In this document: positions 44,190-51,202 of the stretch, piece by piece
How the letters are laid out: each line of letters opens with the position of its first letter
Numbering within the stretch: the first letter of the stretch is position 1
NCBI GenBank assembly: GCA_035539855.1
Contig: DATLHO010000222.1
Span: 1 to 51,231, forward strand
DNA length: 51,231 nt
Source: DATLHO01 sp035539855
GTDB taxonomy: Bacteria > Bacteroidota > Ignavibacteria > OLB7
Reading direction: 5' to 3'
The notes under the pieces: generated by a model
Databases searched by the model: none
What the model saw: the letters and a program-made list of their open reading frames with translations, nothing else
What the model was told of the DNA's origin: nothing
Translations under genes and position numbers: made by a program

Positions 44190-44266
44190 GTGATCGGGCG
44201 GCGCATCACAAAAGGAGAAGGCTCCGCGAAGCAGGGCCGTCGGCGAATCGACGATCGAGGCACCGA

Positions 44267-44785
44267 TCAGCCGCGTCGGCGTGATCGTCCGAGAGCTCGC
44301 GCGATCTCTTCGCGGGCTGTCGTATCGGCGGCGTATGCCTCGCGCTCGTAGCCGATCGAGCGATACGCACGATGCGTTCGCGAGTGCTCGCGGCGGCTCG
44401 CGTGCCGACGACCGTCCGACGATTCATCACCAAGCGACCCCGTGCTCGACGGGCGAAGCAGGCCGATCAGATAACCGAGCGCGTAGCGAGGGTAGAAGAG
44501 AATCGGTCGCTCGCGCTGCTGGCGCACATGTTCGGCCTCGTGGCGAATGAGGGCGATCAGCGCATCGGCCGGCAGCTGGCGCGCGCTCGCGAGCAGCCAG
44601 ACCCGAGCGGCGAGCGTGATTCCGATCATGCCGAGTCGATGGGCGAACAGGGGAAGGCGGTCGCGGAAGTGAACCGGGAAGTCGAGGGGTGTCTCGTCGA
44701 AGATGCGTGCGACGATCGCGGCGTCGAGATTCAGGCGCGATGCCGCCTCGGTGACGACATCGAGAGCCGTCAGACCGTGCCGCAC
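44267..44785 (-). CDS. small HExxH-motif protein, putative zinc peptidase-like
   Basis: This 172-residue protein contains HEAEH at residues 82-86 within ALIRHEAEHVRQQ, and further on YEREAYAA with a Glu at the right distance for a third zinc ligand, as in gluzincin-type folds. Between them are FYPRYALGYLIGLL and a basic, low-complexity insert. No secretion signal or clear membrane anchor is seen. The start is GTG 44785, overlapping the end of upp by 16 bases; upstream reading is a shadow of upp. Catalytic activity is inferred from the motif only. Confidence 0.6.
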   Translation of the reverse strand: MRHGLTALDVVTEAASRLNLDAAIVARIFDETPLDFPVHFRDRLPLFAHRLGMIGITLAARVWLLASARQLPADALIALIRHEAEHVRQQRERPILFYPRYALGYLIGLLRPSSTGSLGDESSDGRRHASRREHSRTHRAYRSIGYEREAYAADTTAREEIARALGRSRRRG

Positions 44786-45417
44786 AGTCGATCGCCCGCG
44801 TCGCCGAGTCCGGGAAGAATGAATCCGCAGTCGTTGAGGCGCTCGTCGATCGAGGCGGTGACGATGCGTAGGCGCGGGTGCGCCGCCGAGACCGCGGCGA
44901 TCCCCTCCGGAGCGGCAATGAACGACAGGAGGGTGCACGAGGCGAGCGCGTCGGCGTCGATCGCGTCGAGCGCGGCGCGCACCGAGCCTCCGGTGGCGAG
45001 CATCGGGTCGAGCAGGAAGAAGTGCGAGCCGGCGGTCGGCGGAAGATTGCGGTAGTACTCGTGCGGCAGCAGTGTCGTCTCGTCGCGCTTGAGACCGATG
45101 AAGCCGGTCGACGCACCGGGCACGATGTCGAGGAACGCGTCGAGCATTCCGAGGCCCGCGCGCAGGATCGGCGCGACGACGACGGGCGCGGACAGTCGGT
45201 GACCCGACGTCACGGTCAGCGGCGTCTCGACGTCGATCGCTTCGGTCGGCAGATCGCGCGTGGCCTCGTAGGCCAGCGCGCGGGCGATCGTCCTGGCGCT
45301 CGAGCGGAACTCGATCTGCGACGAGTCGCGCGAGCGCAGCACCGCGAGCGCGCCGGCGACGACCGCGTGGCGGACGACGACGACCGACGATGCTGCGCCG
45401 ACCAGAGGCTCAATCAT
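44770..45417 (-). CDS. upp: uracil phosphoribosyltransferase
   Basis: This 215-residue enzyme salvages uracil with PRPP to UMP. It shows VVAPILRAGLGMLDAFL, the PRPP loop DPMLATGGSVRAALDAI, and the C-terminal uracil-binding region near DCGFILPGLGDAGDR, all typical. It starts at ATG 45417, overlapping the end of the preceding TatD/outer-membrane gene by four bases (ATGA), and overlaps the next gene at its end. Salvage coupled in one transcript with an outer-membrane protein is odd but may only reflect packing. Confidence 0.95.
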   Translation of the reverse strand: MIEPLVGAASSVVVVRHAVVAGALAVLRSRDSSQIEFRSSARTIARALAYEATRDLPTEAIDVETPLTVTSGHRLSAPVVVAPILRAGLGMLDAFLDIVPGASTGFIGLKRDETTLLPHEYYRNLPPTAGSHFFLLDPMLATGGSVRAALDAIDADALASCTLLSFIAAPEGIAAVSAAHPRLRIVTASIDERLNDCGFILPGLGDAGDRLCGTV

Positions 45418-46196
45418 CGGAAGAGTGCGTTGAAGTCCGGGTAGATGATCACGCCCGCGCGAGTCTGGCTGACGAGGAACTCGTCCTGTCGGCGACGGAT
45501 CGGACGGTCGCCGAGGATGCGCAGCACCCTGAGCTCGCCCATCGGAGAGATCGTGAAGTAGGGGACCCTGATGTTGACCGACACGCCGATGCCGCCGTTG
45601 ATCCCCCAGGCATCCTCGCGGAACCCACCGATCGACGTGTCGCCCGCCTCCTCGAAGATGTAGCGATCGATGCCGAACTCGTTGCTGAAGTGCGTGGCGC
45701 CGATCGTCGCGAAGAAGTTGAAGATCGCCGACGGGTTCGCGGTGAACCGCAGCGAGACGTCGAAGGTGTTGTGGAAGTTCGGAGGCGCCGGGAGGTTCGA
45801 GTCGCCGAGCTTCTTGCGCCAGTAGTCGAACGCGGAGTCGACCGCGCCGGTGACCTCGACGGCCGTGTAGACCAGGTCGAGGTGAAGGAAGTTGATGTCG
45901 AACGGAGCCAGCGGCGCGCCGCTGATCCAGAACCCCTTCGCGAAGCCGCTTCCCTGCGTCGTGGCGCCGCTGATGTAGGTCGAGGTGCCGATGTGTCCGC
46001 CGAGGCCGAAGACTCGCGTGAACGGGGCGCGGGCGGTATCGACCTCGCGAACCGGCGCCGGACCTCGCAGGAGCGAGTCGGCATCGTCGCGGCGATCGGT
46101 GCTTGTCTGCGCGATGGCACTCGTGGCGGCGGTGCCGAGCAGGAGGATGAAAAAGAGAGCGAGGCGGAAGAAGCGACGCGCGTTATCTGTTGTCAT
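45414..46196 (-). CDS. predicted exported beta-rich protein from internal start
   Basis: If translation starts at the internal ATG 46196, the product is 260 residues: a signal peptide of about 28 residues (hydrophobic core LALFFILLLG, cut after AIA before QTS), then a polar stretch and beta strands typical of a porin-like or OmpW-like barrel (GGHIGTSTYISG, FDVSLRFTANPSAIFNFFATIGA, GINGGIGVSVNIRVPYFTISP). It ends in FNALFR rather than a terminal aromatic. The 30 bases around the ATG are AT-rich (ATGACAACAGATAAC), as seen at true starts in this group. Family not recognised. Confidence 0.6.
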   Translation of the reverse strand: MTTDNARRFFRLALFFILLLGTAATSAIAQTSTDRRDDADSLLRGPAPVREVDTARAPFTRVFGLGGHIGTSTYISGATTQGSGFAKGFWISGAPLAPFDINFLHLDLVYTAVEVTGAVDSAFDYWRKKLGDSNLPAPPNFHNTFDVSLRFTANPSAIFNFFATIGATHFSNEFGIDRYIFEEAGDTSIGGFREDAWGINGGIGVSVNIRVPYFTISPMGELRVLRILGDRPIRRRQDEFLVSQTRAGVIIYPDFNALFR

Positions 46197-46925
46197 CTGT
46201 CGAATTCGATCTGGAGTTATCCCGCGGATCATCGCGATCCGGTCGGCGACGAGACCGACGTACGAAGGCTCGTTGCGGCGTCCGCGGTGCGGGACCGGCG
46301 CAAGATACGGCGCGTCGGTCTCGATCATGATTCTGTCGTCGGGGACGCGGCGAACCACGTCGTCGAGCGCAGCCTTTGCGAACGTCACGTTGCCGGTGAA
46401 CGAGATCATCGCGCCGAGCGAAAGCGCACGCTCGAGCACCTCGATGCTGCTCGAGTAGCAGTGAAGCTGAAACTGAAGCCGGCCGTCCTGCTCCTCGTCG
46501 ATGATCGCCAGCAGATCGTCGTCGCTGTCGCGGTTGTGCACGATCGCCGGAAGCCCGCGCTCGCGGGCGATTCGAAGCTGGCGTCGGAACACATCCTGCT
46601 GACGATCGCGCGGAGCGTGGTCATAGTAGTAATCGAGCCCTATTTCACCAACGGCAATTGACTCCCCCGATGCCGCGAGCTCGTCGACACGATCGATCGT
46701 GCGATCATCGATCTCGTCCGCGTGATGGGGATGCACGCCGAAGGCGCCTCGCACCTCGGGATAGCGACGAGCGAGCTCCGCGACGAGCTCGAACTCCTCC
46801 GGCTTCGTCGCCGGAACGATCATCGACGCGATGCCCGCGGCGCGCGCCCGCTCGACCACAGCGTCGCGATCATCGGCGAACTGCTCGGCGTAGATGTGCG
46901 TGTGAGTGTCGATCATCGCGTGCAT
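45414..46925 (-). CDS. tatD: TatD-type hydrolase read in frame into an outer-membrane-type protein
   Basis: The single 503-codon frame joins two parts. Residues 1-252 are a complete TatD-family metal-dependent hydrolase/DNase: HTH in IDTHTHIY, the ligand in VGEIGLDYYYD, VHNRDS, LHCYSSS and ETDAPYLAPVPHRGR, ending with the family motif TTDNARRFF. There is no stop codon. The frame goes on through a typical signal peptide (RFFRLALFFILLLGTAATSAIA) into about 230 residues of beta-rich outer-membrane-type sequence. The Met at the head of the signal peptide is residue 244, inside the TatD motif. Either a true fusion or, more likely, a nested in-frame second gene started at 46196. upp overlaps its end by four bases. 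Confidence 0.85.
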   Translation of the reverse strand: MHAMIDTHTHIYAEQFADDRDAVVERARAAGIASMIVPATKPEEFELVAELARRYPEVRGAFGVHPHHADEIDDRTIDRVDELAASGESIAVGEIGLDYYYDHAPRDRQQDVFRRQLRIARERGLPAIVHNRDSDDDLLAIIDEEQDGRLQFQLHCYSSSIEVLERALSLGAMISFTGNVTFAKAALDDVVRRVPDDRIMIETDAPYLAPVPHRGRRNEPSYVGLVADRIAMIRGITPDRIRQMTTDNARRFFRLALFFILLLGTAATSAIAQTSTDRRDDADSLLRGPAPVREVDTARAPFTRVFGLGGHIGTSTYISGATTQGSGFAKGFWISGAPLAPFDINFLHLDLVYTAVEVTGAVDSAFDYWRKKLGDSNLPAPPNFHNTFDVSLRFTANPSAIFNFFATIGATHFSNEFGIDRYIFEEAGDTSIGGFREDAWGINGGIGVSVNIRVPYFTISPMGELRVLRILGDRPIRRRQDEFLVSQTRAGVIIYPDFNALFR

Positions 46926-47059
46926 TGCATGCTCCTGTGGTAGGCTCGCCGCCGGTGCGCGTCCTGGGCCCGTCGCGGTCTTCTGGCTTTGATCTTACGG
47001 TCGGCCGCCCGACATTCCTGAAACCGAATCACCGTCCGAAACAACCAACCGCGAGGCCG

Positions 47060-47287
47060 ATGCCGATGGAGATCACCGATATCTCGGAGATCGTAGCGTT
47101 ACGAAGCGAAGGAACTGTCTTCGACGGACGTCAGGGGACGCTCTGGCAGAACGACACGATCCTCGTGCACGACCGCAAGGGAGGAACCTATACGATCACC
47201 TCGGAAGTGTTCTCGCAGGACAAGCAGCTCCTGGAGATCGCCCGCGGCTTCTGGAGCGTCAAGCGCCGCGAGCCGTGCCCCTGGTAG
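47060..47287 (+). CDS. small conserved-looking hypothetical protein
   Basis: This reading of 75 residues (ATG 47060; a second ATG at 47066) has no cysteine until the end (PCPW) and alternates hydrophobic and polar residues in a way that suggests a small beta fold (SEGTVFDGRQGTLWQNDTILV). I do not recognise a family. Support comes from its place between a divergent tatD and a terminator at 47313, and from a compact charged N terminus. It could be a small nucleic-acid or regulatory protein, but no motif shows this. Confidence 0.55.
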   Translation: MPMEITDISEIVALRSEGTVFDGRQGTLWQNDTILVHDRKGGTYTITSEVFSQDKQLLEIARGFWSVKRREPCPW

Positions 47288-47312
47288 CGGACGACCCACT
47301 CTTCGCACTGTG

Positions 47313-47343
47313 AACGCCCCTCGGATTCTCTCCGGGAGGCGTT
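47313..47343. terminator. intrinsic terminator between small gene and bcp
   Basis: AACGCCCCTCGG (47313-47324) pairs with CCGGGAGGCGTT (47332-47343) over 12 positions with one mismatch and one wobble, followed by TTCGTTTT. It serves the plus-strand gene and reaches the end of convergent bcp. Confidence 0.65.
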
Positions 47344-47349
47344 TTCGTT

Positions 47350-47817
47350 TTATGCACCCATGCGCTCGAGCACGTCGATGACCGCATCGACGTGGCCCTT
47401 GACCTTGACCTTCTCGAAGACATGGGCGATGCGTCCGTCGGCGTCGACGACGAACGTCGTGCGCTCGATGCCCATGAACTTCCGGCCGTAGAGCGTCTTC
47501 TCCTTCCACACACCGTACGCCTCGACGATCGTGCGATCCTCGTCGGCGAGCAGCGGAAAGGAGAGACCCTCCTTGTCGGCGAACTTCCGATGACGCGCGA
47601 CCGAGTCGGCGCTGATGCCGACGACCGCGGCGCCATGGTGCGCGATACGTGCAAGGTTGTCGCGGAAGTCGCACGCCTCGGTCGTGCAGCCGGGCGTCAT
47701 GTCCTTCGGGTAGAAGTATATGACAAGGGTCCGACCGGCGAACTCGGCGAGGGTCCTAATGTGTCCATTCTGATCGAACGCTTCAAAATTTGGAGCATTG
47801 TCGCCGACGTTCAACAT
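47350..47817 (-). CDS. bcp: thioredoxin-dependent thiol peroxidase (Bcp/PrxQ)
   Basis: This 155-residue peroxiredoxin reduces peroxides with electrons from thioredoxin. The peroxidatic Cys is in YFYPKDMTPGCTTEACDF; five residues later comes the resolving Cys, as in the alpha-type 2-Cys PrxQ group. The C-terminal part (KTLYGRKFMGIERTTFVVD) is typical. It starts at ATG 47817, and a pair of 12-base direct repeats lies upstream at 47842-47866. It is the last clear core gene before the mobile-type segment. Confidence 0.95.
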   Translation of the reverse strand: MLNVGDNAPNFEAFDQNGHIRTLAEFAGRTLVIYFYPKDMTPGCTTEACDFRDNLARIAHHGAAVVGISADSVARHRKFADKEGLSFPLLADEDRTIVEAYGVWKEKTLYGRKFMGIERTTFVVDADGRIAHVFEKVKVKGHVDAVIDVLERMGA

Positions 47818-47841
47818 GGCGTCGTGTGAGCCATCGAAGGC

Positions 47842-47866
47842 TCGGGTTACGGATTCGGGTTACGGA
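47842..47866. repeat. tandem 12-bp direct repeat upstream of bcp
   Basis: TCGGGTTACGGA occurs at 47842-47853 and again at 47855-47866, one base apart (13-base period). It lies 25 bases upstream of the bcp start and could bind a regulator of peroxide defence, though this is only a guess. Confidence 0.45.
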
Positions 47867-47901
47867 GAAGTAGAGCAACCGCACAATGTACGTCGTGGCC
47901 G

Positions 47902-47917
47902 GACAACCGGGTGTCTC
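47902..47917 (-). repeat. ACACCCGGTTGT element, copy 1 (inverted)
   Basis: Minus strand reads GAGACACCCGGTTGTC. This is the only copy on the opposite strand, and is the leftmost; it points toward bcp and could mark the edge of the segment. Confidence 0.65.
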
Positions 47918-48026
47918 GAAACTCTACGACCCGGCCATCGGCGGCAGGGGTCGGGAAGATCGTAGGGTGGCACTACAGGAACCGGGCGAACGACTCACGT
48001 GTCAACAGAAGTGAGGGTCGGAACGG

Positions 48027-48041
48027 AACACCCGGTTGTCC
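48027..48041 (+). repeat. ACACCCGGTTGT element, copy 2
   Basis: Reads AACACCCGGTTGTCC, 54 bases before the predicted start of the first gene of the segment. Copies 1 and 2 form an inverted pair about 110 bases apart. Confidence 0.65.
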
Positions 48042-48094
48042 CCAAGCGTACCATCGTCCTCACCCCGCGACCCATTCACACGAGGACACCGCGT

Positions 48095-48655
48095 ATGACC
48101 AGACCCCTCACCACGGTCGTCACCGGCACGATCGTCACCGGCCGCTACGTGCGAGAGACCAGCTACACGACCGAGATCGAGTTGACGATGCCACCGCCGC
48201 TCGTTCGTTTCAGGGTCTCATGGCCGGCCAGCCGCCAGACCACGCTCGGCAGGACAACGAGCGAGACCGTCACGAAGCCCTCGGCGATACTCGGGCATCT
48301 GTATCACGTCGCCGTTCATCTGCATCGACATCGTGAGCAGATCGTCGAGTCGTACGCGGCGTTGGAGGTCTCCATCGCGATGTCCCTCGACATCGAGAAG
48401 GGGATCGTGCCCGACGAGTTGTTCGGGTCCATGAAGGAGATGAAGAAGATGCTACTCGTGGATGGAGATCAGACCGAGGTTGACCATCATGACGATCTGG
48501 TCGATCTGCGCATCGGGCACTCAGGCTACCACGAGAGGGTGCGGGCGCTTCGCGACCACTGGTTTCGACAGATGTTCCGGCGAGAGATCGAGCCGGAGGT
48601 TCAGGTGCAGATCGAGTGGTGGATCATGGCGCAGCGGGCGGGGATGGCCGGGTAG
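48095..48655 (+). CDS. hypothetical protein, first gene of the phage-like segment
   Basis: This predicted 186-residue protein has no family I recognise. The N-terminal half is rich in Thr, Val and Arg (TTVVTGTIVTGRYVRETSYTT, beta-prone). The C-terminal half is helical and charged, with many His (HLYHVAVHLHRHREQI), Met (KEMKKMLL) and Trp (EWWIMAQRAGM). The start is taken as ATG 48095; reading from GTG 47999 would run through the repeated element at 48027-48041, which argues against it. It may be a small phage-type structural or regulatory protein, but that is not shown. Confidence 0.5.
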   Translation: MTRPLTTVVTGTIVTGRYVRETSYTTEIELTMPPPLVRFRVSWPASRQTTLGRTTSETVTKPSAILGHLYHVAVHLHRHREQIVESYAALEVSIAMSLDIEKGIVPDELFGSMKEMKKMLLVDGDQTEVDHHDDLVDLRIGHSGYHERVRALRDHWFRQMFRREIEPEVQVQIEWWIMAQRAGMAG

Positions 48656-48671
48656 CTCGTGGAGGAGTACT

Positions 48672-48707
48672 ACCGGTTGTTTGATACATATCAAGAATCC
48701 CGGTTGT
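48672..48707 (+). repeat. ACACCCGGTTGT element, copies 3a and 3b, with palindrome
   Basis: ACCGGTTGT (48672-48680) and TCCCGGTTGT (48698-48707) flank the palindrome TTGATA-CA-TATCAA (48681-48694). The second copy ends four bases before the ATG of the HNH gene. Both cores lack the leading ACAC of the others. Confidence 0.6.
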
Positions 48708-48711
48708 ACTC

Positions 48712-49197
48712 ATGGCCACGATCACGCTCCACGACGGAACCGTCGCCCACGTCGATGACGACGACTACGCCTACCTCTCCCAGTTCCGCTGGACCCACAT
48801 GAAGAAGGCCACGGGCTCGGGCTATGCGGTCCGGTACTCGAACGGTCGAACGATCTCGATGCACCGCGAGATTGCCCAGACGCCAGACGGCCTCGTTTGC
48901 GATCACGTTAACGGAAACGGGCTCTGCAACCAGAGGTCCAACCTTCGGAACATCACCCGCGCCGAGAACAGCTTCAACCGGCGAGCGAATCGAAAGAACG
49001 CGACCGGCTTCGTCGGGGTATCATGGTCGAACAGGTACAAGAAGTTCGTCGCCCAGATCGGCACCTGCGGCGAGGTACTGTTCCTCGGTGCCTACGAGAC
49101 GCCCGAGGAAGCAGCCCGCGTTCGCGACTGCGTAGCCAGAGGGCTCTGGGGTGAGTTGGCCTATCAGAACTTCAACGAGAAATTTGAGTGCTGGTAG
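48712..49197 (+). CDS. HNH endonuclease with AP2 domain
   Basis: This 161-residue protein resembles phage and intron homing endonucleases. The HNH part (about residues 40-100) has a first His in MHREIAQTP, then LVCDHVNGNGLCNQRSNLRNI with the DHxNG core and a final Asn in the NSFNRRANRKN stretch. The AP2 DNA-binding domain (about 105-155) begins GFVGVSWSNRYKKFVAQI and ends LGAYETPEEAARVRD. Such enzymes nick or cut DNA at specific sites and spread their own gene. The ATG 48712 lies four bases after a copy of the repeated element, and another copy overlaps its stop codon. Confidence 0.88.
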   Translation: MATITLHDGTVAHVDDDDYAYLSQFRWTHMKKATGSGYAVRYSNGRTISMHREIAQTPDGLVCDHVNGNGLCNQRSNLRNITRAENSFNRRANRKNATGFVGVSWSNRYKKFVAQIGTCGEVLFLGAYETPEEAARVRDCVARGLWGELAYQNFNEKFECW

Positions 49198-49211
49198 ACA
49201 CCCGGTTGTCT
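49196..49211 (+). repeat. ACACCCGGTTGT element, copy 4
   Basis: Reads AGACACCCGGTTGTCT and overlaps the TAG stop of the HNH gene by two bases. A terminator hairpin follows 11 bases later. This copy has the best-conserved flanks (AGACA ... TGTCT). Confidence 0.7.
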
Positions 49212-49221
49212 GGATCATGAG

Positions 49222-49250
49222 AGGCCCTGCCACACCAGTGAGCAGGGCCT
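49222..49250 (+). terminator. intrinsic terminator after HNH gene
   Basis: AGGCCCTGC (49222-49230) pairs perfectly with GCAGGGCCT (49242-49250) around an 11-base loop, followed by TCCTGTTCTC. Only 11 bases separate it from copy 4 of the repeat. Confidence 0.65.
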
Positions 49251-49397
49251 TCCTGTTCTCGGGCGCGACGAGACGAAAACGATGATGGTCAGGATCACGG
49301 TGGAGATGACCGGACCCTGACTCCCGGCCGTATTCACGTCCGGTCCGTCAACGGCTGCCGCTATCTTCGATGCTGAACCAATATCGAGGACCGGACG

Positions 49398-50324
49398 ATG
49401 GAATACAGGTACGACAGGTCGACAGATGATCGTGGGCTCGCGGTAGGGACCTTCATTCGCGACATCCTGCGAACGATCCCGACCGTGGTGTTCACCCACG
49501 AGCACTGGGCGATGCAGACGGTGGAGTTCGGCGACCGGCACATCCACGTGGAACTGTATCGGGATCGCCTCGACCGCGATCACCGTGGAGACGAACGTGA
49601 GTTACTTGGGCTGCGCATCTACTCGTATCGTAAGGGTGAGTCGAAGGAGCAAGTGGAGCCGACGAGCTTCGTCGAACAGCCTCCGATGGGGTTCGACTTC
49701 GATGCCATTTCAGCCCAGTTGAAGACCTCGATCGGGAAGTACAAGATCACGACCACGGTCATCGACGAGAAGGAGATCAGCGCCTACCACGAGGCAGGTC
49801 ATGCCGTCGCTCAGCTTCGGATGTGCGGCTTCGTTGAGAGGTGCGACATCGACGATGGTGAGCCCCGCGAAGGGGAGTGGATGGGGAACAGCGGCAAGAT
49901 GGTGCCGGGGAGCGATCATTACCGACCTGATCATCTCGCCCATGCGCAGGACCGCATCGACATGATCTGTGTCAACGTCGCCGGGATGGTCGCGCAGAAC
50001 AAAAAGTTCGGGGTGAAGCCTCACAACTGGGGTGACCCGAGGTTCGACTTCGATAGCCGAGCGGTCATCGAGCACACGGACGGGTTGCTCGCCGAGCATC
50101 CCAACCTCGACCGCGATGGCATAGAGCGCACCATCGTCACGAGCGTCGAGGCTCTTATGGGCCAACCGGATGTCTGGTCGCGGGTGACGAAGATCGCCGA
50201 GGACCTACTACGCCAGCGTATGCTGGAAAGGGCGTACTTCGAGACGTTCGACCGCGTGGAGTACGTGCCCCTGTTGATCTTGGACGACCTCCCGAGGGTA
50301 ACCGCTGACCCCGACCGTCCCTAA
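49398..50324 (+). CDS. stand-alone FtsH/M41-like metallopeptidase domain protein
   Basis: This 308-residue protein has AYHEAGHAVAQL (HEAGH at residues 131-135), the zinc motif of M41 (FtsH) peptidases. Downstream, IDMICVNVAGMVAQNKKFG aligns by eye with the FtsH segment that follows the motif, and WGDPRFDFDSRAVIE places an Asp where FtsH has its third ligand. FtsH needs an AAA ATPase ahead of this domain; none is here, and the first 120 residues are of unknown type. No signal peptide or membrane segment is seen. Proteolysis is inferred. Such proteins occur in some phages and mobile elements. It stands alone between two gaps. Confidence 0.7.
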   Translation: MEYRYDRSTDDRGLAVGTFIRDILRTIPTVVFTHEHWAMQTVEFGDRHIHVELYRDRLDRDHRGDERELLGLRIYSYRKGESKEQVEPTSFVEQPPMGFDFDAISAQLKTSIGKYKITTTVIDEKEISAYHEAGHAVAQLRMCGFVERCDIDDGEPREGEWMGNSGKMVPGSDHYRPDHLAHAQDRIDMICVNVAGMVAQNKKFGVKPHNWGDPRFDFDSRAVIEHTDGLLAEHPNLDRDGIERTIVTSVEALMGQPDVWSRVTKIAEDLLRQRMLERAYFETFDRVEYVPLLILDDLPRVTADPDRP

Positions 50325-50445
50325 TAAGATCGTGGCTCCGGCAAAGGTGGGCGTCTGCTCGGTCATGTCCGGTAGATACAGAGGGGCACCGTAGGTTGCG
50401 GTTGTACCCCATTCATTTCCCCAACATCCGTTTGAGATTCCGGCC

Positions 50446-50868
50446 ATGAAGAAGATCAAGATCATGTTCACCGTGGCGATGCTGGCGATCATCGGCACGA
50501 CCATGACGGCGAGCGCCCAGTCGCCGAACGAGCAGGGCACGTACACGCCACCGGAGAACCAGCACATCCATCGACAGAGGGTGGCGACGACTCTCGACGT
50601 GACGAGGTTCTACAACGCGATGACCACGGTGTTCAGCGAGAATTGGTTGGAGATGGAACAGGTGGGTGATAACCAGTTCCGAGGGTTTTACTCCGACAAC
50701 ATCCTCGACGCGAACAGCCGATACATCTTCAACATCGCCTTGGGGGGAGGGTACGCCTACATCACGGTGTACCACGTCTACGAGGCCGCGAACGGTCGTC
50801 GGTACGGCTCGATCGACGAGGACGTGGAGAACCCGATCGTGGAGAAGATCGTCGCGGCATTGAAGTAG
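50446..50868 (+). CDS. small exported protein of unknown function
   Basis: This 140-residue protein begins with a classic signal peptide (KKIKIMFTVAMLAIIGTTMT, cut after ASA before QSPNEQ). The mature part of about 115 residues has alternating strands and helices (TRFYNAMTTVFSENWLEME, GGGYAYITVYHVYEAANG) and no Cys. I do not recognise a family. A partial repeat core (CGGTTGT, 50399-50405) lies upstream, and a full copy follows the stop by two bases. An exported protein in a phage-like segment could change the host surface or be a moron gene. Confidence 0.65.
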   Translation: MKKIKIMFTVAMLAIIGTTMTASAQSPNEQGTYTPPENQHIHRQRVATTLDVTRFYNAMTTVFSENWLEMEQVGDNQFRGFYSDNILDANSRYIFNIALGGGYAYITVYHVYEAANGRRYGSIDEDVENPIVEKIVAALK

Positions 50869-50870
50869 TT

Positions 50871-50887
50871 GAGACACCCGGTTGTTT
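50871..50887 (+). repeat. ACACCCGGTTGT element, copy 5
   Basis: Reads GAGACACCCGGTTGTTT two bases after the stop of the exported-protein gene and upstream of the last gene of the window. Confidence 0.7.
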
Positions 50888-50924
50888 CCGATTAGCGCAA
50901 CCGTATTATCAAGGAGGATTCCTG

Positions 50925-51158
50925 ATGAAGCTGACAAGTAGGGAGGAGGTCAAGCGTGCGTGGAACGACGGGACCTTCAAGGACTTGGACTGGACGAGGG
51001 AAGCGACGATGTGGGAAGACCGTGAGCTTCAAGTCATTCACGACGGCGTGAAGCGCCTCGAACCCATTAACGTCCCCGAAGCAGTCTGGAAGGGCGACCC
51101 ATACCTCGATCGCTACGGCAGACTGGTCGCTGCGCGGCTTGGTCACCGGATCGACTGA
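50925..51158 (+). CDS. small hypothetical protein, last gene of the segment
   Basis: This 77-residue acidic/basic mixed protein (REEVKRAWNDGTFKDLDW, LQVIHDGVKRLEPINVPEAV) has no recognisable family. It has a good ribosome-binding site (AAGGAGG, 50912-50918) seven bases before the ATG, one of the best supported starts in this segment. Its length and charge fit small phage proteins, but no function can be given. A repeat copy lies 45 bases downstream. Confidence 0.6.
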   Translation: MKLTSREEVKRAWNDGTFKDLDWTREATMWEDRELQVIHDGVKRLEPINVPEAVWKGDPYLDRYGRLVAARLGHRID

Positions 51159-51202
51159 CGGTGGAAGGCATCCGTCAAATTTCAGTTGGTGTAGATTCCT
51201 CA

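Noticed and set aside
47911..48336. A 141-codon plus-strand frame overlapping the first gene of the phage-like segment
   Set aside because: His/Arg-rich shadow composition, no start signal, and it overlaps the better-supported frame beginning at 48095.
48023..50915. Repeat as a -33 promoter element (TTG within CCCGGTTGT)
   Set aside because: Only the copy at 50871 has a vaguely fitting box at the right distance (TATTATCA after 19 bases); the others lack a TAnnTTTG partner.
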